Shown one piece after another: positions 45,316 through 53,467 of a DNA stretch of 64,000 bases; the stretch's first letter is position 1, and each line of letters opens with the position of its first letter. The notes beneath the pieces were generated by a model. That model saw only the letters and a list, made by a program, of their open reading frames with translations, was not told the origin of the DNA and ran no database searches. The stretch spans positions 1,573,606 to 1,637,605 of the forward strand of contig NZ_LT721901.1 of the NCBI RefSeq assembly GCF_900157375.1. The letters are read 5' to 3'. Both the position numbers and the translations under genes were made by a program. The stretch is from Mycobacterium rhizamassiliense. GTDB lineage: Bacteria > Actinomycetota > Actinomycetes > Mycobacteriales > Mycobacteriaceae.

Positions 45316-46662
45316 TCAGTTGCCAAGGACGTTCGCGCGCTTGGCGATACCCGGTGCTTCGGCCTTGAGTGCACCCTCGCGTGCTTGGGCAAAGGCCTGC
45401 TGCATCTGCGACCAGAGCTCGCGGTCTTCTGCGCCGGCCTTGCGTCCCACGTGCGTCACGACGTCGACGTCTATGGCTTGCGATCGAAGGTGGCCGGCGC
45501 GGGCGTTGTCCTTCGGGATGAATTTGAAGGGGTCGAACGAGTACGCCTTCATCGCGTTCTCATGGGTGATCTTGTTGATCACCGAATCGTCGAGGTGTCC
45601 CATCGTCTCGATGATGTCCTCGGGACCGAACGGCCAGTTGCTGTCGGAGTGCGGAAAGTCTGATTCCCAGCACAGCATGTCCTCGTTGAACCAGTCCATG
45701 TTCTTCACGCCCACTTTGTCACTGATGAAACAGGTGTAGATGTGACGTCTGAAGACATCTGTCGGCCCGTCGTATCCCGTCGGAAATTTCGGCTGCGTCC
45801 AGCCCGAATGTCGGTTGAGCACATGCTCACTGCGCCAAAGGAAGTAGGGGATCCAGCCGATATCGCCCTCGGTCAACGAGAACCTCAAATCGGGGAAGTC
45901 CGTCCAGAACTCGGCCCAGATCAGTTCGATGAGCGTGTACATGCTTGAAATCGACGAGCCAGTCATCATCACCGATGGCGGGGCATCAAGGGAAAACATA
46001 GGCGTTCTCGATGACGAACCGACGTGGGTGCAGAGCACGGTGTTGTTATCGCACGCGGCCGCGAACATCGGATACCAGTGGTCGGTGTGGATACTCGGCA
46101 TCTGGAGCGCTTCCGGATTCTCCGAGAATGTCACGGCGTGACATCCCTTGTCCGCCAAGCGCTTGATCTCTTTTACCGCCTCTTCAACGTCGAAGAGCGG
46201 CAGGATGCCGCACGGAATAAACCGCCCAGGATAGGCGCCGCACCACTCGTCTACGTGCCAGTCGTTATAAGCCTTGATCATCACTAGATTGACATCGCGG
46301 TCTGGGCCTTGGTTGAGGACTTGACCGGAGAACCCAGTCCAGTTGGGGAAGTTCAGACCGGCCAGCAGCCCGCCGGCATTCATGTCACGGACGCGTTCAT
46401 CGACGTTGAAGCAGCCGGGGCGCATCTCGTCGTAGCGTGAGGCATCGATGTTGTACATGTCGCGCGGCTTTCCGGCGACGGCGTTGAGTCCCAGATTGCG
46501 ACCGCGCAGATCGCCGTAGTACCACTGTTCCTTGCCGTTCTCTTCGACGACTACCCGCGGCGCATACTCCTTGAACGCCGCAGGCACGTGCGCTTCGAAC
46601 ATGTCGGCGGGCTCGGCGATGTGGTCATCCACGCTGATCAGGATCAGGTCGTCGGCATCCAT
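45316..46662 (-). CDS. Amidohydrolase (COG2159 type)
   Basis: This 448-aa amidohydrolase has the N-terminal ILISVDDHIAEPADMF and the C-terminal WESDFPHSDSNWPFGPED, the 'DDH...EP' subgroup seen also at 50062. ATG 46662 has a strong GAGGAGG upstream. It heads the - operon running to the PadR gene (amidohydrolase, CaiB fusion, hydrolase, thiolase-like/DUF35). A palindromic motif pair lies in its upstream region. Decarboxylation or amide/C-C hydrolysis are all possible. Confidence 0.9.
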   Translation of the reverse strand: MDADDLILISVDDHIAEPADMFEAHVPAAFKEYAPRVVVEENGKEQWYYGDLRGRNLGLNAVAGKPRDMYNIDASRYDEMRPGCFNVDERVRDMNAGGLLAGLNFPNWTGFSGQVLNQGPDRDVNLVMIKAYNDWHVDEWCGAYPGRFIPCGILPLFDVEEAVKEIKRLADKGCHAVTFSENPEALQMPSIHTDHWYPMFAAACDNNTVLCTHVGSSSRTPMFSLDAPPSVMMTGSSISSMYTLIELIWAEFWTDFPDLRFSLTEGDIGWIPYFLWRSEHVLNRHSGWTQPKFPTGYDGPTDVFRRHIYTCFISDKVGVKNMDWFNEDMLCWESDFPHSDSNWPFGPEDIIETMGHLDDSVINKITHENAMKAYSFDPFKFIPKDNARAGHLRSQAIDVDVVTHVGRKAGAEDRELWSQMQQAFAQAREGALKAEAPGIAKRANVLGN

Positions 46663-46704
46663 TGCGCCTCCTCGATCGTGCTTATGACGCGATGAGCGAA
46701 CTGT

Positions 46705-46721
46705 TGATGGACTATTAGATC
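46705..46721. repeat. Copy 1 of GGACTAWTAG operator-like motif
   Basis: TGATGGACTATTAGATC lies about 45 bases upstream of the amidohydrolase start, followed by CAATAG, so CTATT/AATAG arms flank GATC. Read on the other strand, the core 46709-46721 matches the palindrome at 46909 in 11 of 13 bases. Its position suits a repressor site over the - promoter. Confidence 0.4.
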
Positions 46722-46904
46722 AATAGCTGTCGTACTGCGTCAATGACGCGGTCAGCAGCGAAGACAGTCCAGCAACCTTCACCAGCCGGCGATGCGAGCT
46801 CGTAAACGAGCCGCGAAGAACGCTTTTCAGCGGGCCGCCGCCACTGGACACAACGAACACCGTCATCAAGCCCACCATCGATGTAGCGAAGCGACGAGCA
46901 TCCA

Positions 46905-46921
46905 TGACGGACTAATAGTCC
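46905..46921. repeat. Copy 2 of GGACTAWTAG motif, perfect palindrome
   Basis: The core GGACTAATAGTCC (46909-46921) is a perfect 5-bp-arm palindrome around AAT, and the 17-base unit aligns with copy 1 exactly 200 bases away. The 183 bases between the copies contain only a weak 61-codon - frame, which I do not call. A TetR-size dimeric protein could bind both copies. Function is inferred. Confidence 0.4.
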
Positions 46922-46945
46922 GACACGGATGCTGGTAGACGGGCC

Positions 46946-47719
46946 TCATCGCGCCACCATGCCTCCATCGACCAGCAGCGTCTGACCGGTGATGAAGCTC
47001 CCCGCGTCGGATACCAAAAGCAAAGCTGGCGCGACAATTTCGTCGGCGGTGGCGATCCTGTTGAGCAGCGCGCGGCGGGCCAACGCCGCCGCGAACTCGG
47101 GTGGATTACCCCGCACCATGTCGGTGTCGACAGCCCCTGGAGCCAAGGCGTTGACGCGGATGCCCTCGGCAGCGAACTCGGCGGCCATGGAACGAGTAAA
47201 AGACACCATCGACGCCTTGGCCGCTGCGTACATCGACGTGGTGGGCGAGAAGATGAACGCGCCCGCAGAAACGATATTCAGTACCGCAGCATGCTCGCTG
47301 CGCTGCAAATGCGGCAAGGCGGACTGAACCAGAAACACCGGACCCTGTTGGTTGACCGCAAACGACTTCGCCCAGGCCGCCGGAGTGATCTGGCCGATCG
47401 GCTGCGCTAAAGCATTGGCGGCATTGTTGATAACGATATCCACCCCACCAAACTCACCGACAGCGCTGTTCACCAGGGCATCGATCGCCCCGAGGTCGCC
47501 CATGTGCGTGGGTACCCCGATGGCGTTTCCGGTCGATGACGAGTTGAGAAGCGCCGCCGCCTGTTCGCAGGCGTCAGCCTTGCGGCTGGCGATCGCCACG
47601 TTGGCGCCGGCGGCAACGAGACCCTTGGCGATGGCGAGGCCGATGCCGCGGGTACCGCCGGTCACGATCGCCGTCCTTCCGGTGAGGTCGAATAGCTCCA
47701 TCAGTGTTGTGTTCGACAC
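46946..47719 (-). CDS. Short-chain dehydrogenase/reductase
   Basis: This SDR (257 aa) has IVTGGTRGIGLAIAKGL, NNAANALAQ, active-site Ser in NIVSAGAFIF and Tyr/Lys in SMYAAAKASMVSF, all in order. The C-terminal GSFITGQTLLVDGG is canonical. The GTG at 47719 is preceded by GGGGAG at good spacing; ATG 47701 is an alternative. It is on the same strand as the SDR at 47849, with a 129-base gap, and both may share a promoter in the region divergent from the alcohol dehydrogenase. Confidence 0.88.
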   Translation of the reverse strand: MSNTTLMELFDLTGRTAIVTGGTRGIGLAIAKGLVAAGANVAIASRKADACEQAAALLNSSSTGNAIGVPTHMGDLGAIDALVNSAVGEFGGVDIVINNAANALAQPIGQITPAAWAKSFAVNQQGPVFLVQSALPHLQRSEHAAVLNIVSAGAFIFSPTTSMYAAAKASMVSFTRSMAAEFAAEGIRVNALAPGAVDTDMVRGNPPEFAAALARRALLNRIATADEIVAPALLLVSDAGSFITGQTLLVDGGMVAR

Positions 47720-47848
47720 GGCCCACTCCCCTCTACCCGCGGCGTCGCGGCATCAGATGCGCGCGAACGCCAACGCGCACATGGGTTTGCGGCATCAACC
47801 GCTCACAGGCAGTGGGGATCAACGTTTCTTCGATAGACGCCGTCTTAG

Positions 47849-48676
47849 TCAGGATGAACTCAATCCGCGAATTTCGGCATGTTCGGCGGCAAGCATCTGC
47901 GCGAACGGGTCCTCCGGAGGCGGCAGCGCCCAAAAGGTGCCGTCCTCCAAGGCGCGCAGTGCCCACGAGACAGCCACGTCCGGCTCGACCCCCGTCTGGT
48001 TGAGGAAGTCATGCGAGCCCTCCACCAGCTCGACGGACACGGCGGTTTCACTAGGCAGCCGCGCCGCCGACGTTCGCATGAGGTTGGTCGCCACCACCCC
48101 CGGATTCAGCACTGCGATCCTGATCGCGGGCGCCAACGTGCTCAGTTCCACGCGCAAGGACTTCGCCAGGGCAATCGCGGCAGCCTTGCTGGCGGCGTAC
48201 GCGCCGCCGTAGGCCGTCGCCACCATGCCACCCATGGATGCTGTGATAACCAGGTCGGCGGCCACGCCCTGGTTCACCAGTATCGGGACGAACGTCTTGA
48301 TGCTGCGGAAGAGTCCGTCCAAATTCACCCCGACGACGAACTCATATATGTCGTCCGGGGTTTCCCATACAGGCGTGCCGCTGGCAGCGACGCCGGCGTT
48401 GAGGCAAACCGCGGCAAGCGCGCCAAAGCCGGTAGCCACCTCAGCGAGGTGAGCTATCGACGCGGCGACTTGAAGATCAACCGGGACACAGTCCACGGCG
48501 ACGCCAGATTCTGACAGCTGAACACGCACCTGCTCCATCGCCGCCTCGTCGATGTCGCCAATCACCACGTGCGCACCCTTCGCGGCGTAGGCCCGTGCGA
48601 ACGCTAGTCCGATACCGCTCGCACCGCCGGTGACGACTGCGACTCGACCGTGCCGGCCCGCCGTAGTGCCCATCAT
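47849..48676 (-). CDS. Short-chain dehydrogenase/reductase
   Basis: This SDR (275 aa) has VVTGGASGIGLAFARAYAAKG, an Asp in IGDIDEAAM indicating NAD preference, LNAGVAASG, Ser in ITASMGGMV and Tyr/Lys in GAYAASKAAAIAL. The C-terminal ~30 residues (PPPEDPFAQMLAAEHAEI) extend beyond the core. ATG 48676 follows GAGGAAG. It is divergent from the alcohol dehydrogenase at 48841, and the 164-base gap holds a tandem 19-base repeat. Confidence 0.87.
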   Translation of the reverse strand: MMGTTAGRHGRVAVVTGGASGIGLAFARAYAAKGAHVVIGDIDEAAMEQVRVQLSESGVAVDCVPVDLQVAASIAHLAEVATGFGALAAVCLNAGVAASGTPVWETPDDIYEFVVGVNLDGLFRSIKTFVPILVNQGVAADLVITASMGGMVATAYGGAYAASKAAAIALAKSLRVELSTLAPAIRIAVLNPGVVATNLMRTSAARLPSETAVSVELVEGSHDFLNQTGVEPDVAVSWALRALEDGTFWALPPPEDPFAQMLAAEHAEIRGLSSS

Positions 48677-48762
48677 CTCGCGCTTCCTCGCTCTGCACGT
48701 GTCAGCACCCACCGACGACGAGTCGTCTTAACGATGTGTGCACAGGATCGCCCACCGAGAAT

Positions 48763-48800
48763 ATTGCAGGCGCTATATTACATTGCGGACGCTATATTAC
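48763..48800. repeat. Tandem 19-bp direct repeat in divergent promoter
   Basis: Two head-to-tail copies, ATTGCAGGCGCTATATTAC (48763-48781) and ATTGCGGACGCTATATTAC (48782-48800), differ at two bases. Each contains a -10-like TATATT. They lie 40-78 bases upstream of the alcohol dehydrogenase ATG, in the gap it shares with the SDR at 47849. A duplicated promoter or two adjacent regulator sites are both possible. Confidence 0.6.
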
Positions 48801-48840
48801 ATGTGACGGTATCTGGGTAACTCCGGCGAGGAGCAGCACA

Positions 48841-50007
48841 ATGAAGTGTCAGGCAGCCGTACTTCGAGGCGTCGGCAAGGATTGGGAGATCCACGAAGTC
48901 GACCTCGATCCGCCACATGCCGGTGAGGTTCTGGTGAAGATGTCGGTAGCGGGCGTCTGCCACTCCGATGACCATTTCGCCACCGGAGACACCGTGCCCA
49001 GCGAGGACATGGTCGAGATGATGCGTGCGGCCGGTTCGCCGATGCCGAGCACGTTTCCGTTGATCGGCGGGCATGAGGGTGCCGGCGTGGTCGTGGAAGT
49101 CGGGGAGGGTGTCAACAGTCTCAAACCGGGCGACCACGTCGCCATGTCGTTCATCCCCGCGTGCGGCAGCTGCCGATGGTGCGTAACCGGCCAGAGCAAT
49201 ATTTGCGACGCCGGGGCCCACCTGAACGACAAGGAGATGACCGACGGCACCGTGCGGCGCCACCTTGGCGATGAGGCCCTCCTGGCGATGATGCAGGTCG
49301 GGACGTTCTCCGAATATGTCGTGGCCTCGGAGCGATCCGTCGTCAAGATCGATGAATCGATCCCGTTTCACGCCGGCGCGCTGGTGTCGTGCGGCGCGAC
49401 GACCGGGTGGGGGTCGGCCACAGTCAGCGCCGGAACCGAGTCGGGCGACACCGTTGTCGTGATCGGCGTCGGTGGTGTGGGCATGAGTGCAGTCCAGGGG
49501 GCACGCGCCGCGGGCGCCAGACAGGTGATCGCGGTTGACCCCGTGGAATCCAAACGCGCAGCCGCTCCGTCGTTCGGGGCGACGCACACCAGCCCGTCTG
49601 CGGCAGAGGCGATCGAACTGGTCCGCGAACTCACCCGCGGTCTGATGGCCGACAGAGTCGTCGTCACCGCCGGCGTCGTCCATACCGACCTGATCCCGGT
49701 TGCCATGATGTTGACCCGCAAAGGGGGCACCTGCGTCCTCATTGGCATTGTCCCGTTGGCCGAGTTCTCGGTCCCGATGATCCTCACCGACATGATCTAC
49801 TCGAACAAACAACTCAAGGGATGCCTCTACGGCGGGATGAACCCCCGAGCCGACATCCCACGATTGCTGTCCATCTACCAGTCGGGCGGATTAAAACTCG
49901 ACGAGATGGTGACCCACCGCTACCAGCTCGAGCAGATCAACGACGCGATCAGGGATATGCGCAACGGCCGAAACATCCGCGGCGTCATCGACTTTCAGCC
50001 CATTTGA
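48841..50007 (+). CDS. Zinc-dependent alcohol dehydrogenase, NDMA-dependent type
   Basis: This medium-chain dehydrogenase (388 aa) has catalytic zinc ligands in GVCHSDDH (Cys40) and GGHEGAG (His78/Glu79), the structural-zinc set CGSCRWC plus NIC (Cys108, 111, 114, 122), and the cofactor loop GVGGVGMSAV. The long loop DTVPSEDMVEMMRAAG and total length fit mycobacterial NDMA-type enzymes, whose tightly held cofactor is often recycled by mycofactocin. ATG 48841 follows GAGGAG; the open frame to 48736 crosses the repeat and is rejected. It leads a + operon with an amidohydrolase and class II aldolase. Confidence 0.9.
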   Translation: MKCQAAVLRGVGKDWEIHEVDLDPPHAGEVLVKMSVAGVCHSDDHFATGDTVPSEDMVEMMRAAGSPMPSTFPLIGGHEGAGVVVEVGEGVNSLKPGDHVAMSFIPACGSCRWCVTGQSNICDAGAHLNDKEMTDGTVRRHLGDEALLAMMQVGTFSEYVVASERSVVKIDESIPFHAGALVSCGATTGWGSATVSAGTESGDTVVVIGVGGVGMSAVQGARAAGARQVIAVDPVESKRAAAPSFGATHTSPSAAEAIELVRELTRGLMADRVVVTAGVVHTDLIPVAMMLTRKGGTCVLIGIVPLAEFSVPMILTDMIYSNKQLKGCLYGGMNPRADIPRLLSIYQSGGLKLDEMVTHRYQLEQINDAIRDMRNGRNIRGVIDFQPI

Positions 50008-50061
50008 GTGTCCGTCGCTGGGTTCGGCGAGTCGTCAACATCTGACATAGGGGTACCCGCA

Positions 50062-51252
50062 GTGACCGTTCTCGATCCTGAATTGTTCCTACCGGACCCT
50101 CAGCCGCGCGAGGTGAAGTACACCGTCATCTCCGTCGATGATCACGTCGTCGAGCCCCCGCACCTGTTCGATACGTACCTTCCCGCGAAGCTGCGATCCA
50201 GGGGCCCGCAGATCATCGAGGCCGCGAATGGGGCGCAGGTGTGGGAATTCGAAGGAGCGATCTACTCCCAGGTCGGGATGAACGCCGTGGCCGGGCGCCG
50301 GCAGGAGACGGTCAACATTGAACCGTTCCGGTTCGACCAGATGCGCCCCGGTTGTTACGACATCCACGCGCGAGTCGCGGACATGAACCTCGGCGGTATC
50401 TGGGCGATGCTCAACTTTCCCTCGATGATCACCGGGTTCTGCGGTCGAGTGTTCGCGCACGCCAAGGACGTTGAAGTCGGCAAAGCGGCGGTGAAGGCGT
50501 GGAACGACTGGTTATGGACCGAATGGTTCCAGGCGTACCCCAACCGGATTATCGCTTGCGGAATCGTGTATCTGAGCGATCCGTTGGAAGCCGCCGACGA
50601 GATCCGGCGCAACGCCGCACGCGGATTCACGTCGGTGACCCTGCCGGAGCGTCCGCACGCTGTTGGACTGCCGAGCCTCTGGGAGCGCGCCTACTGGGAC
50701 CCGGTCATCGAAGCCTGCGTAGAAACGGACACCGTTATCTCGTTACACGTCGGCAGCTCGGGTGGTTACCCATCGCCGCCGGGTTCGCCCATGCTCCAAC
50801 TCGGCTCCACCATGTTCGGTCAGCTCTCGCTGGGCGCCTGCGCTGAATGGCTGTGGTCGGGGTATCCGTTGGATCACCCGACTCTCAAGATCGCGATGAG
50901 CGAAGGTGGAATCGGATGGGTGCCGATGCTGGTCGATCGCCTCGACAACATCGTGGACCGTTCGGGCTACGGGCTGGGCTGGGATATCCGCCCAGCAGAC
51001 GTGCTGCGCAGAAACTTCTGGTTCTGCACCATCGACGATCCGTCCACCATCGCGCTGCGGCATGTGATCGGTGTCGAAAACATCATGCTCGAAACCGACT
51101 ATCCTCACGGCGACGGCACGTGGCCCGATACCCAGGCCATCATCGAGAAGCACTGGGGAGACATACCCGCCGACGAGCTTCGGATGATGTGCAGTGAGAA
51201 TGCCGCCAATCTGTATCGCTGCCCGCTGCCCGACGTCGTTCTACCCCTCTAA
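50062..51252 (+). CDS. Amidohydrolase (COG2159 type)
   Basis: This 396-aa amidohydrolase of the 'DDH' subgroup has TVISVDDHVVEPPHLF, VISLHVGSSGGYPSP, and the C-terminal LETDYPHGDGTWP. I prefer GTG 50062, with AGGGG nine bases upstream; an in-frame GTG at 50008 abuts the dehydrogenase stop and would add 18 residues of poor composition. It lies between the alcohol dehydrogenase and a class II aldolase, so it may act on an oxidised acid product. It is similar in layout to 45316-46662. Confidence 0.88.
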   Translation: MTVLDPELFLPDPQPREVKYTVISVDDHVVEPPHLFDTYLPAKLRSRGPQIIEAANGAQVWEFEGAIYSQVGMNAVAGRRQETVNIEPFRFDQMRPGCYDIHARVADMNLGGIWAMLNFPSMITGFCGRVFAHAKDVEVGKAAVKAWNDWLWTEWFQAYPNRIIACGIVYLSDPLEAADEIRRNAARGFTSVTLPERPHAVGLPSLWERAYWDPVIEACVETDTVISLHVGSSGGYPSPPGSPMLQLGSTMFGQLSLGACAEWLWSGYPLDHPTLKIAMSEGGIGWVPMLVDRLDNIVDRSGYGLGWDIRPADVLRRNFWFCTIDDPSTIALRHVIGVENIMLETDYPHGDGTWPDTQAIIEKHWGDIPADELRMMCSENAANLYRCPLPDVVLPL

Positions 51253-51276
51253 CGCCGAGACGTACGGACATCCGAC

Positions 51277-52023
51277 ATGACCTTCACGCCGACCGCGGAC
51301 AAGCTGATCCCTGACCTGAAGCCGAAGGAGGAGCTCGTACTGCTGGCGCGCACGCTGTGGCGAGAGGGTTACAACGACCATCTTGCCGGGCACATCACCA
51401 TCAGCCTCGGCGACGGGACGCTGTTGTGCAATCCGTGGTTGTTGACCTGGGACGAGATCCGCCCGTGCGACATCATTCGCATTGACCTCGAAGGTAACCT
51501 CATCGAGGGCGATTGGCCCGTGCCACTGGGGATTCCACTTCATCTCGAACTGCACCGGGCCCGCGACGACGTGCGGGTGGCGATGCACAACCACCCCCTC
51601 TACGGCACGGTGTGGGGAGACATGCGCGAGATCCCACCGGCAATGGACCAGAGCTCGAGCCTCGGCGGCGGCCAACTGGTGCTCGTCGACGAGTACGCGG
51701 GATCGGTGAACAGTTCCGAGGCGGCCGCCAAAACCGTTGCCGCTCTGGGAGATGCCGACTTGGCGCTGCTCGCCGGGCACGGCGTATTCGTGCTTGGCTC
51801 AACCGTTCGGGCTGTCCACCAGCGGGCGGTCGCGCTCGAGCAGCGCTGCCGCAACGCGTGGTACGTGCGCGCCGCCGGTGGGGTCTTGGACTCGCCATTG
51901 CCGGCTTGGTTCAGTGAGCAGTTCCGCAGATCCGACGGCGACGGTTTCCGAGGATTCTGGGAGGCCACGGTCCGCGCGGAGCTGCGCGCCGACCCGACGT
52001 TGCTCGACGCCCCGGAGCCCTGA
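51277..52023 (+). CDS. Class II aldolase/adducin-family protein
   Basis: This class II aldolase-fold protein (248 aa) has metal ligands in AMHNHPLYG (His104, His106) and LLAGHGVFVLG (His168), and an early GYNDHLAGHITI helix. The acidic residue normally used as base is probably the Glu in HLELHRA. It may cleave or decarboxylate a hydroxy-acid from the amidohydrolase step. ATG 51277 is 24 bases after the amidohydrolase stop, making it the third gene of the operon. Confidence 0.88.
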   Translation: MTFTPTADKLIPDLKPKEELVLLARTLWREGYNDHLAGHITISLGDGTLLCNPWLLTWDEIRPCDIIRIDLEGNLIEGDWPVPLGIPLHLELHRARDDVRVAMHNHPLYGTVWGDMREIPPAMDQSSSLGGGQLVLVDEYAGSVNSSEAAAKTVAALGDADLALLAGHGVFVLGSTVRAVHQRAVALEQRCRNAWYVRAAGGVLDSPLPAWFSEQFRRSDGDGFRGFWEATVRAELRADPTLLDAPEP

Positions 52024-52099
52024 TGTCCCGGCTGTTCCAAATCTAACAATTCGGAAGTGATCCGGCGTCCAGCCTCACTTTAATCGGTCGGCCGCTTCG

Positions 52100-53050
52100 C
52101 TATTCGTCTCCGGTGGCGCCTCCCGACAAGTCAACGCCGAGCCGACCTACGACAGAGAAGAGTTCCTCGTAGATGTTGCCGGGGATGGTGAACGGTTCAG
52201 TACCTGTGACTTGGGTGAAATTGGCGGCGATGTCGTCTGCTGTTGCGGCGAACTCGGTGTCGGGTAACCAGCCATCACCTAGCCCGACAAAGACGCGCGC
52301 ATACCGGCCCGCGCAAGCCGAGTAATTCTCATGGCTGGATTCACACGCGCGACTAGCTAGGTAGGTCACGATGGGTACGACTTTCTCTGGGCCGATCAGG
52401 TTCATAAGCCCCAAGTTCTCAAGCGTGTTCGAGTCCACCGTCTCGGTGACCATGCGCGAGAACCCAAAGGGCAGCACAGTATTGGAAAGAATGCCGTGGT
52501 CGGCTCCCTCAAGGGCGATGATGTTGCTCAGCCCCATCAGTCCCGCCTTCGCGGCACCGTAATGTGCTTCAAGATGCTGCCCGAACATTCCGCCCGACGA
52601 TGAGATGAACACGAATCTGCCGTATCCCTGTTTCTTCATCACCTTGAAAGCCGGCTGACTCAAATAGAACCCACCGTCCAAGTGAACCGCCAGCATCTGC
52701 CGCCACTGAGCCGGCGTCATCTCGTCGAACGCGATGCTGTTGAAGATGCCGGCGTTGCTTATCACTGCGTCGAGCCGTCCGAAGTGCTCGACTGCGGTCT
52801 GCACAATCGCCTCACCACCCTCAGGGCTGTCCACCGAGACGTACGACGCTACCGCCGTACCGCCTGCGTCTCTGATCTCCGCGACGACCTCGTCTGCGAC
52901 TTTGGAGTCCGCTCCCTCGCCGCGCATCGTGCCGCCGAGATCATTGACCACCACTGAGGCTCCCCGCCGCGCCAAGTCCAAGGCGTAGAGCCGACCAAGA
53001 CCGCGACCCGCCCCCGTGACTACCGCCACTTGATCCTTGAAATCAATCAC
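52100..53050 (-). CDS. SDR, multifunctional-enzyme-2/HSD17B4-like
   Basis: This SDR (316 aa) has VVTGAGRGLGRLYALDLARRG and VVVNDLGGTMRGEG, the signature of the peroxisomal MFE-2/HSD17B4 dehydrogenase domain. Ser is in FISSSGGMFG and Tyr/Lys in HYGAAKAGLMGL. The C-terminal 70 residues extend the core fold as in that group. It probably oxidises 3-hydroxyacyl-CoA. It converges on the aldolase gene, and its start faces the 417-base gap up to the esterase stop. Confidence 0.88.
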   Translation of the reverse strand: MIDFKDQVAVVTGAGRGLGRLYALDLARRGASVVVNDLGGTMRGEGADSKVADEVVAEIRDAGGTAVASYVSVDSPEGGEAIVQTAVEHFGRLDAVISNAGIFNSIAFDEMTPAQWRQMLAVHLDGGFYLSQPAFKVMKKQGYGRFVFISSSGGMFGQHLEAHYGAAKAGLMGLSNIIALEGADHGILSNTVLPFGFSRMVTETVDSNTLENLGLMNLIGPEKVVPIVTYLASRACESSHENYSACAGRYARVFVGLGDGWLPDTEFAATADDIAANFTQVTGTEPFTIPGNIYEELFSVVGRLGVDLSGGATGDE

Positions 53051-53467
53051 TCAGCCATTCCTCCCTCTCGCGGTCGTGTACTGCTCATCGTCGGAAGTGA
53101 CCAACCACGAAATCGAGGAGGTCGCACTCCCGTTTGGTCGTCGCACGACAACACGTCGGCCGCACCAATCGAGTCCGAGCACAACCTAGGCCGGAACATA
53201 TATTTGGTCAACTATGCGGCGCGGCTGACGTCGCTACCTTTCCGCCTGGTGTTCACGCGCTCTAGGCGACGGGTATCCGGGGAGACGGTTGTATTTGTCT
53301 GCGGCACGTGCGTCGAGGACACGATTGCAAGTGGACGCTGGACCGGTCCGGTAGGTCAGCATGGACAGATGGCCGCCGGCTTAGCTATCTGGCCACCTAC
53401 GGGGAATCGACGGCCACCAGTGGCAACATTTAGCCGTTCGGAAATTTCGTGGCCGCTGTCACGGCCT
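53051..53467. other. Intergenic region, no gene seen
   Basis: This lies between the SDR (start at 53050) and the esterase (stop at 53468). The open + frame across it has no family features and runs into antisense of the esterase. An AT patch with TATATTT near 53198 could be a promoter for the SDR. Nothing else is recognised. Confidence 0.4.

Noticed and set aside
46720-46905. 61-codon - frame between the GGACTAWTAG motifs
   Set aside because: No ribosome site or conserved feature is seen. It might be a small membrane peptide, but the evidence is too thin to call.
53051-53467. + frame ending near 53614 as a possible gene
   Set aside because: No motif is present, and its 3' part is antisense to the esterase coding sequence.
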